A stretch of 64,000 nucleotides of DNA from Corynebacterium felinum. Lineage in GTDB: Bacteria > Actinomycetota > Actinomycetes > Mycobacteriales > Mycobacteriaceae. Location: NCBI RefSeq assembly GCF_030408755.1, contig NZ_CP047209.1:1674001-1738000 (forward strand). The letters are read 5' to 3'. This document shows positions 57,172 to 64,000 of the stretch, one piece after another; position 1 is the stretch's first letter, and every line of letters begins with the position of its first letter. Made by a program: the position numbers and the translations under genes. The notes under the pieces are model-generated. The model did not search any database and was not told where the DNA came from. It saw only the letters and a program-made list of their open reading frames with translations.

Positions 57172-57876
57172 TTAAGGCAAAACGCGCACCAGTTCAGCAA
57201 TATCGCCTACTCGGCGACCACTGAAGAACGGGATTTCCTCACGCACGTGCAAACGTGCCTCTGTGTAACGCATTTGGTGCATCAAATCAACAATGCGGTG
57301 CAGCTGCGGTGCCTCGAAGGCAAGCATCCACTCGTAATCACCCAATGCAAAGGATGGAACGGTATTGGCTCGCACGTCTGGGAAATCACGCGCTTGCATA
57401 CCGTGCTCGGCAAGAATCCGGCGACGATCCTTCGGATCCATTACATACCAATCGTAGGAACGCACGAATGGGTATACCGTAATCCACGCGCCAGGCTCCT
57501 CACCCATGATGAAGCTTGGAAGGTGGGACTTGTTGAACTCACTTGGTCGGTGCAAACCGTTACCAATCCAGCTGACTTCCGTCAACTGGCCCAATGATGT
57601 CTCTCGACGGAAATCGGCAAAAGCTTTCTGAACATCATCGAATTCTTCCGCATGCCACCAAATCATAAAGTCAGCATCGGCGCGGCAGCCTGCGAGATCA
57701 TAAATGCCCCGAACAACAACCGTTCCCTGCTGCTCCAGCTGCGCGAAAAATGCGCGAGCCTGTTCGATAATCTCGTCACGTTCGGTCCCCAATGCACCTG
57801 GGATGGCACGGAACACTGCCCACTGCGTATAACGCTGCATGCTATTGAGTTCGTCGTAATTCAGTTTTTCAGCCAT
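57172..57876 (-). CDS. hemQ: Coproheme decarboxylase (chlorite dismutase family)
   Basis: 234 residues from ATG 57876, four codons inside a longer frame. Family features: [20 protein letters not shown] near residue 60 and the active-site segment [15 protein letters not shown] near 135, which includes the Tyr used in oxidative decarboxylation. [13 protein letters not shown] and [12 protein letters not shown] follow. It carries out the last step of coproporphyrin-dependent haem synthesis in Gram-positive bacteria. Position next to msrB matches mycobacterial Rv2676c. Confidence 0.95.
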   Translation of the reverse strand: MAEKLNYDELNSMQRYTQWAVFRAIPGALGTERDEIIEQARAFFAQLEQQGTVVVRGIYDLAGCRADADFMIWWHAEEFDDVQKAFADFRRETSLGQLTEVSWIGNGLHRPSEFNKSHLPSFIMGEEPGAWITVYPFVRSYDWYVMDPKDRRRILAEHGMQARDFPDVRANTVPSFALGDYEWMLAFEAPQLHRIVDLMHQMRYTEARLHVREEIPFFSGRRVGDIAELVRVLP

Positions 57877-58335
57877 GGTTTTTCCCACTCACCTTCTAAA
57901 AGATAGCGATCAGGGCCATCGCCAGCGGCAGCACAGCTTGGCCCCATTCAACACGTAAACATTCAACACGCCGGAAAGAAACGTGTGTTCACACATCTTC
58001 TTTATACGCACATCGATGCTTACACTCCCCCAAGTATCCACCATAAGTTTGAGTAAAACAACTAAACAAACAGTGGTACTAAACCCTACTTTTGTACAAG
58101 GATAGGTTCACCTGACCTCACGTAATATCACGTAAAACTCTACAAATCCCCAGTTCGAAGCACATGTTTGCAAAACTCCCCCACTCAAACTTATCCAGAT
58201 CTCACGCACCAACTACCCGCCGGACACTCACACAGCATGCCACGGACTACCCTAATCATGGGGAGCGTGCTTTTCGAAGTGAACCATCGGCGTGGCAATC
58301 CCGCCTATCAATAAATTTTCGATACCGTTTTTCAC
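57877..58335. other. Divergent region between hemQ and the DUF3000 gene
   Basis: No gene. A near copy of a 24-base motif (58143-58168) is shared with 52808-52831. CACGT-type inverted bases lie near 57949-57993. Confidence 0.4.
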
Positions 58336-58959
58336 GTGACTGGAACCCCACATTCGCCGCAAGCAGTACCGCTGCATAAGGGCACAGACAACTCCGCGCC
58401 TGACGATTTTTCACGTGCGGTTGATTCCATGCATCAGGCACGGCTGCGTCCCGAAATTTCGCTCGGCACGATTCGCCCACCGCAGCGTCTCGCACCTTTC
58501 AGCCATGCCATTGGTTTGGAAGTTATTCGTGGCAGCGAGTTGGATTTGGTCAATCCCGCTGATGCTGAGGGTGACGCTTTTGGTCGTCTGATTTTGCTCC
58601 ACGATCCTGGCGCCGATGATGCGTGGGATGGCAGCATGCGACTGGTCGCCTACATTCAAGCTGATATGGATCACGCTGTTGCTTCCGACCCCTTGTTGCC
58701 TGAAGTTGCTTGGCAGTGGCTGACGGAGGGTTTGAGCGAAGGCGGTGCTGATTACACGAATTTGGGCGGCACTGTCACCTCGACGTCAAGCGTTCGTTTC
58801 GGTGAGATTGGCGGCCCTCCCTCCGCCTATCAGTTGGAGATGCGTGCTTCGTGGACGGCGTCAGGAATCAATTTAACTCCGCATGTGGTGGCATTTTCCA
58901 AAGTGTTGGCTAATGTTGCTGGTCTTCCACCTGAGGGGATCGCTCAGTTGGGTCGCTAA
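58336..58959 (+). CDS. DUF3000 family protein
   Basis: 207 residues from GTG 58336, without a clear ribosome site. The family core runs from ~25 to the end: RPEISLGTIRPPQRLAPFSH, GRLILLHDPGADDAWDG, PLLPEVAWQWLTEGLSEGG. The mycobacterial homologue is Rv2680. Unknown function; it always sits with ribonuclease D and dxs in actinobacteria. Confidence 0.88.
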   Translation: MTGTPHSPQAVPLHKGTDNSAPDDFSRAVDSMHQARLRPEISLGTIRPPQRLAPFSHAIGLEVIRGSELDLVNPADAEGDAFGRLILLHDPGADDAWDGSMRLVAYIQADMDHAVASDPLLPEVAWQWLTEGLSEGGADYTNLGGTVTSTSSVRFGEIGGPPSAYQLEMRASWTASGINLTPHVVAFSKVLANVAGLPPEGIAQLGR

Positions 58960-59170
58960 AGCTCGTATTCCCCGGATTCTCTGTTGTGCAGGTGAGTGTG
59001 GGGGTGTGTTTTCTTCGCTTCAAGCACTGGTATTTTTAACTCATAGTGTTTGAAGCGTTTTTTCTTCGCCACTGCGTGTGTGCGTGGTTATGTGTGGGTT
59101 GTGGCTGCACATTGTTTGTTGCTGTTTATTTGACCAAATTGTTGTCTTATTCAAGTGTGTGAGTCATTGT

Positions 59171-60391
59171 ATGCCCGATTTTCTTTCTGTTCCTCGTGAT
59201 GGCGTTCCGTTGGTGTCTGCTGGTGAAGCGGGGATTTTTGCGGCCGCTGATGTTTTAGCGCTAGGCCATGGCCCTTTTGCTGTTGATACTGAGCGGGCGA
59301 GCGGTTTCCGCTACGACGACCGCGCTTTCTTATTACAGATCCGTCGTGCGGGTGCGGGCACTGTGCTTATCGACGTCGAATCGTCACCGACTGCGACTAC
59401 CGCAGCGTTGCAGCCAGTACTTGGTGGTGCCGATTGGATTATTCATGCTGCCCCGAGTGATCTGCCGTGTTTGTCCCGCCTCGATCTGTATCCCGGCCGG
59501 TTGTTTGATACGGAATTGGCTGGTCGGCTGCTTGGCCACGAGCGGGTGAATTTGGCTGCGATGGTGAACCACTACTGTGGTGTAGATCTTGCCAAGGGGC
59601 ATGGTGCTGAGGATTGGTCGAAGCGTCCGTTACCCCAAGAATGGCTGGCCTATGCTGCTTTAGATGTTGAGTGTCTTTTAGACTTGGCGCGTGCGATGGC
59701 TAAAGATTTGAAGCGTCAGAATAAGGTGGAGTGGGCTGATCAGGAGTGTGCGCATATCCAGAAGCGTTTTGCGCACTATGAGTTTAGCCCCAAAACGTGG
59801 CTTGATCTTAAGGGCTTGTCCAATTTGCGCACGCCGATGAAGTTGGCGGTGGCTAAGCATCTGTGGGAGGTGCGCGATCGTCAGGCACGTTCGACTGATA
59901 CTGCGCCGTCTGCGTTGCTGCCAGATCGCGCACTGGTTGCTTTAGCCGCTGAATTACCGACTGCCGCGCACCAGGTGATGAGTGTGAAGAACTATCCGCC
60001 ACGGTTGCGTAAGAGCGCCACCATCTGGGCTAGAGAAGTCACGTTTGCCAAGGCGAGTAATAGGCGTAGTTGGCCGAAGCCAGCAGAGGTTATTGCTTAT
60101 CACGCCGCAAAGTTTAGCGGTGTGCCGGATAAGCGGAGTTTGCAGGCGGATTATCCGGTTGTGTATTCCGCTTTGGATCGTGTGAAAACCATGTTGGACG
60201 TTGTGGCGGAGAAAAATCAGTTGCCGCTGGAAAATCTCATCTCCCCTGGCGATATGCGCACGTTAGTGTGGCAGATGAAGCACGAAGGGCTCATTTCCTC
60301 CCGCGCGCAGTTGCAAGCCGCCATGGAGAGTGTGGGGGTGCGCCCGTGGCAGCAAGAATTATGTATGCGCGCATTCCTGCGCATCCTCTAG
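59171..60391 (+). CDS. rnd: Ribonuclease D-like 3'-5' exonuclease with HRDC domain
   Basis: 406 residues from ATG 59171. The open frame starts at 59078, but the added residues are hydrophobic and non-conserved. DEDD nuclease motifs: FAVDTERASGFRYDDRAFLL (Asp, Glu), WIIHAAPSDLPCLSRLDL (His, Asp), and YAALDVECLLDLARAM (Tyr, Asp). An HRDC-like domain follows (~200-280 and C-terminal). It trims tRNA and other RNA 3' ends. Located between DUF3000 and dxs as in Mtb. Confidence 0.9.
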   Translation: MPDFLSVPRDGVPLVSAGEAGIFAAADVLALGHGPFAVDTERASGFRYDDRAFLLQIRRAGAGTVLIDVESSPTATTAALQPVLGGADWIIHAAPSDLPCLSRLDLYPGRLFDTELAGRLLGHERVNLAAMVNHYCGVDLAKGHGAEDWSKRPLPQEWLAYAALDVECLLDLARAMAKDLKRQNKVEWADQECAHIQKRFAHYEFSPKTWLDLKGLSNLRTPMKLAVAKHLWEVRDRQARSTDTAPSALLPDRALVALAAELPTAAHQVMSVKNYPPRLRKSATIWAREVTFAKASNRRSWPKPAEVIAYHAAKFSGVPDKRSLQADYPVVYSALDRVKTMLDVVAEKNQLPLENLISPGDMRTLVWQMKHEGLISSRAQLQAAMESVGVRPWQQELCMRAFLRIL

Positions 60392-60405
60392 GGCATATTG
60401 AAAAT

Positions 60406-60433
60406 GCCACCGTGATATCACAACGGTGGCTTT
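60406..60433 (+). terminator. Terminator of rnd
   Basis: GCCACCGT (60406-60413) pairs with ACGGTGGC (60423-60430), with TTT after it. Confidence 0.9.
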
Positions 60434-60575
60434 ACTCTTATGCACGCGGATCCACCTGGCAAGTTTTCCCGAAGCCGCTTAAGTTCTAGTGGTCGTGGAA
60501 GTGAAAACCTCAACGCTTCACAATTGTGCGGCTCAACCCACCAGTGGGGTGTGCGACTTTTAGCGTGGAAAGTCC

Positions 60576-62489
60576 CTAATGAGTTGGAGTGGTTGCCGGA
60601 AACAGTTCCTCAACCCAGCTTCGACAGGATTGAATAATCCCAGCCTCATCGAGGCCAACGTCCGCCAAAATCTCTGGGCGAGTTGCATGCTCAGGGAAAA
60701 TCATGGGGAAAGCACAGTGGCGAATCGGCGTATCAATACCTGCCGTGCTCATGGCCGACGCCACCATCGTCCCCACACCGCCTTGAAGTACACCATCTTC
60801 AACTGTGATCACCACATCATGTGATTGAGCCAAGTCCACCACTGACGCAGGAATGGGAACAACCCACCGCGGATCCACAACCGTGACAGCGCAACCTCGC
60901 TGCTCCAGCTGCACAGCAGCCGACAGCGCAGCGTGAACCATAGGGCCTACTGCAACAATCAGTACCTTCGGCTGATCCTCACCCTGCGCAGAATGCTCAC
61001 CATGAAGAATCTCAACGCCATCGGCCAAACGAGACAGTGCCGCACGAGGCGAAGCCAACTCCCCCTTCGGGAAACGCACAACCGTGGGTCCTGCAACCTC
61101 AAGAGCTTCATCAAAAAGCTCTTTCAACTGCACACCGTCACGTGGCGCAGCCACGCGGATACCAGGAACAGTACCCGTGATCGAAAAATCCCACACACCA
61201 TTGTGGCTCGCACCATCTGAACCAGTCACACCAGCGCGGTCGAGCACCACGGTAACCGGCTGCTTCAGCAATGCCACATCCATCAACAGCTGATCAAACG
61301 CACGGTTTAAAAATGTGGCGTAAATAGCCACAACTGGATGCAAACCACCCAAAGCTAAACCAGCAGCTGAGGTCAACGCATGCTGCTCAGCGATACCGAC
61401 GTCGAAAAAGCGCTCAGGGAACTCCTGCTGAAACGCAGTCAAACCAGTTGGGCCAGCCATCGCCGCGGTAATGGCAACGATATCGTCACGGCGCTGTCCA
61501 GCCTCCACTAAAGCTGCACTAAAAACAGAGGTCCAATCCGGTTTGCTAATCTTCAGCGGCAACCCGGTCTCAGGGTTGATGGCACCAGTTGAATGCATCA
61601 GTTCCGCCACATCGTTTTCCGCCGGCGCGTAACCACGACCCTTCTCAGTAACCACGTGCACAATCAAGGGTCCCTCAAAATCGCGTGCATACTTAAGCGC
61701 AGCTTCAAGAGCTTTTGAATCATGTCCATTTACTGGGCCAACATATTTCATGCCAAGCTCATTGAACATTTCGGTAGGGATCACCGTGGACTTCACGCCT
61801 TCCTTGAAAGCGTGCAGGGCCTCAAAGGTGCGCTCCCCCACCCAACCCAAGGATTTTAATGTGGACTTACCATGTTCCATGACCTTGTCATAGGAGCTTT
61901 GAATGCGCAGATTTTTCAAATTCTCCGCAAAACCACCAATAGTTGGGGAATAACTACGGCCATTATCGTTGACTACCACGACCACTTTGCGTTTCTTCGA
62001 CGCTGCAATGTTGTTCAGCGCTTCCCAACACATGCCGCCAGTTAAGGCACCATCGCCTACCACCGCAACCACAGTGCGGTCTTTTTCACCCTTGATTTCA
62101 AAGGCTTTAGCCAAACCGTCGGCATAACTCAACGCGGCCGAAGCATGTGACGATTCAGTCCAATCATGCTCTGACTCTGCACGCGACGTGTAGCCACTCA
62201 GACCACCTTTTTGTCGCAGCGTATCAAATTGATCCGCCCGGCCAGTCAAGATCTTGTGCACATAAGACTGATGGCTGGTGTCAAAAATAATCGGGTCCTG
62301 TGGGGAAGAAAAAACCCGATGCAAGGCAATGGTGAGTTCCACAACACCTAGATTCGGGCCTAGGTGCCCGCCAGTAACCGACACCTTGCTCACAAGGAAC
62401 TGGCGGATCTCATGAGAGAGCTGCTCAAGTTGACCTAAGTCAAGGTTCTTTAGGTCAGCCGGGGCTGAAATAGTAGAGAGAATACTCAT
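60576..62489 (-). CDS. dxs: 1-deoxy-D-xylulose-5-phosphate synthase
   Basis: 637 residues. Thiamine-diphosphate site: [40 protein letters not shown] (GDG motif with the metal Asp), and the transketolase-like second domain [20 protein letters not shown]. It condenses pyruvate and glyceraldehyde-3-phosphate, the first step of the non-mevalonate isoprenoid pathway that supplies decaprenyl phosphate for the glycosyltransferases here. Convergent with rnd. Confidence 0.97.
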   Translation of the reverse strand: MSILSTISAPADLKNLDLGQLEQLSHEIRQFLVSKVSVTGGHLGPNLGVVELTIALHRVFSSPQDPIIFDTSHQSYVHKILTGRADQFDTLRQKGGLSGYTSRAESEHDWTESSHASAALSYADGLAKAFEIKGEKDRTVVAVVGDGALTGGMCWEALNNIAASKKRKVVVVVNDNGRSYSPTIGGFAENLKNLRIQSSYDKVMEHGKSTLKSLGWVGERTFEALHAFKEGVKSTVIPTEMFNELGMKYVGPVNGHDSKALEAALKYARDFEGPLIVHVVTEKGRGYAPAENDVAELMHSTGAINPETGLPLKISKPDWTSVFSAALVEAGQRRDDIVAITAAMAGPTGLTAFQQEFPERFFDVGIAEQHALTSAAGLALGGLHPVVAIYATFLNRAFDQLLMDVALLKQPVTVVLDRAGVTGSDGASHNGVWDFSITGTVPGIRVAAPRDGVQLKELFDEALEVAGPTVVRFPKGELASPRAALSRLADGVEILHGEHSAQGEDQPKVLIVAVGPMVHAALSAAVQLEQRGCAVTVVDPRWVVPIPASVVDLAQSHDVVITVEDGVLQGGVGTMVASAMSTAGIDTPIRHCAFPMIFPEHATRPEILADVGLDEAGIIQSCRSWVEELFPATTPTH

Positions 62490-62848
62490 GGGCGGAGGGA
62501 AAACCTTTGTACCCTTTCTCGGGGGATAAGAATGAAGAAAGCACCAACCACAACAGCACGAAGAAAAAACACCCCACTTTCATGATTCACAGATTTAAAC
62601 CATGATAGGCCATGCATTCACTTGCTATGAATACACCCACACAGCACACAAAGTGTGCACTTCATCAGCACACACTAACCTTGATGCACCATCTGGTCAG
62701 GTGTCAGCTCACGCACATTGTCGAGGGCTGGATATATTACGACTATCCTACTCTGAATCTTCAATGAAAGAAGAACTCTACGGTGAATGAAAACACATCC
62801 TACCCTCAACCACCACGGAAAACAGCACAAACCGCGGGCTAGACCCAG
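62490..62848. other. Region between dxs and the TrmA-like gene
   Basis: No gene: a 62-codon frame at 62602-62790 has no ribosome site. It presumably holds the dxs promoter and the end of the neighbouring transcript. Confidence 0.4.
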
Positions 62849-64000
62849 TTAGCTTTTCGGCAACAACAGGCCAATTGTTTCGCAGTGATGAGTGCCAGGG
62901 AACGCATTAAACACAACAGCTTCAGCCAACTCATAGCCTTGCTGCGACCAGGTATACACATCGCGGGCAAAGGTTGCCGGATCGCAGCCAATGTGAATCA
63001 CGCGTTTCGGGCGGGACTGCGCCACAGCTTCGATCACACGTGCGCCCGCGCCCACACGCGGTGGGTCAAGCACAACTACCTGTGGCTTCGGCAGCTGGCT
63101 GACCACGTTTTCAACCGTTGCCGAATGGAAAACAACTTTGTCCCCCAACACCTTGCGCCCAGCTAGTGCTGCACTCTTGGAAGATTCCACTGAGTGAATC
63201 TCTACAGCATTACCCAAAGCGTTAAACAATGCTGGGGCGAATGCGCCCACACCACCGTACAGGTCCCACGCAACAACGGGGCTCGGGCGTTGTGCATCTT
63301 CCTGGGTTGCTGCAGGTTGTGCCCACCGCGCGATGAGCGTGCTGTAGGCAGACACAGCTGCAGTGTGCGCCTGCCAGAAAGCCGTCGCGGGGATCTCAAA
63401 GTCCCAAGCCCCAACCTTTTGCGTTGCTACACCGGAACCTTCTAAAACCTTGGTCACTGTTTCACTGCGACGCCCACGGGAGGCTTTCCGCACCTCGACA
63501 ACGTGGCGGGCACCGGCGTCGTCACGCACAACGATAACCTCGGCACCTGGGGTGAATCGCTGAGCATCAGCACCGATTACACCGTCGCACAGTCCCGGTA
63601 CCACCTGAGCGCATGTTAAACCTGCAACTACATCGGTCGACTGTGCCTTACGCACACCCACACGACCGTGCGCATCAACTCCCAAACGCACACGACTACG
63701 CCAGCCAGCATTCGGTGCGAGATCAACGACCTCAATAGGTGGAAGCGGATTCACGCGCCCAATTTTTTGCAGCTGGCCACGCACGATTTCTGCTTTGAAC
63801 TCAGCTTCTTTTTCCGGATCGAGATCCCCGAAATCGCAGCAGCCTGCGCCTTGCGCCGCAGCCTCGCATCGCTGTGCAACACGCAACGGTGACGGTGTCA
63901 TCACTTCGATAAGCTCAGCTTTGGCAAAGTTCTTTTTCACAGTGTGGATCTGTGCGCGCACGATATCACCGGGGTAGGCGCCGCGGATGAAGACGACACG
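62849..64000 (-). CDS. TrmA/RumA-like RNA uracil-C5 methyltransferase, N-terminus beyond the right edge
   Basis: The minus frame runs to the window edge. It begins in a TRAM-like domain (RGAYPGDIVRAQIHTVKKNF), then has iron-sulfur Cys in RCEAAAQGAGCCDF. The methyltransferase fold shows WDLYGGVGAFAPAL (SAM loop) and VVLDPPRVGAGARV (DPPRxG). The catalytic Cys is in VIHIGCDPATFARDVYTW, and FPGTHHCETIGLLLPKS ends the protein. It should methylate uridine in rRNA or tRNA. Mycobacterial Rv2689c occupies the matching place. Confidence 0.9.
   Translation of the reverse strand, partial: RVVFIRGAYPGDIVRAQIHTVKKNFAKAELIEVMTPSPLRVAQRCEAAAQGAGCCDFGDLDPEKEAEFKAEIVRGQLQKIGRVNPLPPIEVVDLAPNAGWRSRVRLGVDAHGRVGVRKAQSTDVVAGLTCAQVVPGLCDGVIGADAQRFTPGAEVIVVRDDAGARHVVEVRKASRGRRSETVTKVLEGSGVATQKVGAWDFEIPATAFWQAHTAAVSAYSTLIARWAQPAATQEDAQRPSPVVAWDLYGGVGAFAPALFNALGNAVEIHSVESSKSAALAGRKVLGDKVVFHSATVENVVSQLPKPQVVVLDPPRVGAGARVIEAVAQSRPKRVIHIGCDPATFARDVYTWSQQGYELAEAVVFNAFPGTHHCETIGLLLPKS

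Noticed and set aside
1..64000. CRISPR array
   Set aside because: No regularly spaced repeats of 24-40 bases were seen anywhere in the window.

Overview
The window looks like a stretch of chromosome from a Corynebacterium, most likely of the C. diphtheriae group (diphtheriae, ulcerans, pseudotuberculosis and relatives). The reasons are moderate GC content, phosphatidylinositol-mannoside genes (pgsA, patA, pimA), a bifunctional rel next to apt and a dciAE-type lipoprotein, and an order of housekeeping genes that parallels mycobacterial maps (ribD-like, aftC-like, msrB, hemQ, DUF3000, rnd, dxs, trmA-like). Species is an inference; I cannot search a database.

Layout. 1-6.9 kb: a SNF2 helicase running off the left edge, a YhgE/Pip permease with an odd ATPase-like partner, an FMN reductase and a CBS-like protein. 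7.0-8.3 kb: serine dehydratase. 8.3-12.0 kb: an accessory strip with a long imperfect inverted repeat around a small membrane gene, an MFS remnant cut at an IS border, and a decayed IS that itself carries a 413-bp MITE-like insertion. 12.1-15.8 kb: hisS, a glyoxalase-II-like hydrolase, tpx and a membrane-anchored cyclophilin. 16.2-18.0 kb: three small secreted proteins, two of them clearly paralogous and the third a more diverged match. 18.0-33.1 kb: the minus-strand run rel-apt-dciAE-(IS-split gene)-secF-secD-yajC-ruvB-ruvA-ruvC-yebC-tesB. 33.5-35.6 kb: two membrane proteins on the plus strand. 35.6-41.4 kb: photolyase, then the PIM cluster (HIT hydrolase, pgsA, patA, pimA, small anchored protein). 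41.4-44.1 kb: sparse DNA with one secreted CAP-domain protein. 44.1-49.5 kb: thrS, then a copC/PCuAC/DyP-peroxidase set. 50.1-52.1 kb: a group II intron directly behind the terminator of a six-gene tRNA operon. 52.8-54.2 kb: no convincing gene, several short repeats. 54.3-64.0 kb: tRNA-Val, ribD-like, aftC-like, msrB, hemQ, DUF3000, rnd, dxs and a TrmA-like methyltransferase running off the right edge.

How the genes work together. HIT-pgsA-patA-pimA make phosphatidylinositol phosphate and turn phosphatidylinositol into acylated mannosides for the cell envelope; the GT-C enzymes at 34 and 55 kb probably extend envelope glycans. SecD, SecF and YajC form the Sec auxiliary complex, and RuvABC resolves Holliday junctions. 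The copC/PCuAC/DyP set suggests extracytoplasmic copper and haem/peroxide handling. Mobile DNA is visible at three places: an intact ISL2-group IS5-family element with a 3-bp target duplication that splits a small gene, its decayed relative 11 kb away, and the group II intron. The best candidate for undescribed biology is the small secreted protein cluster at 16.2-18.0 kb.
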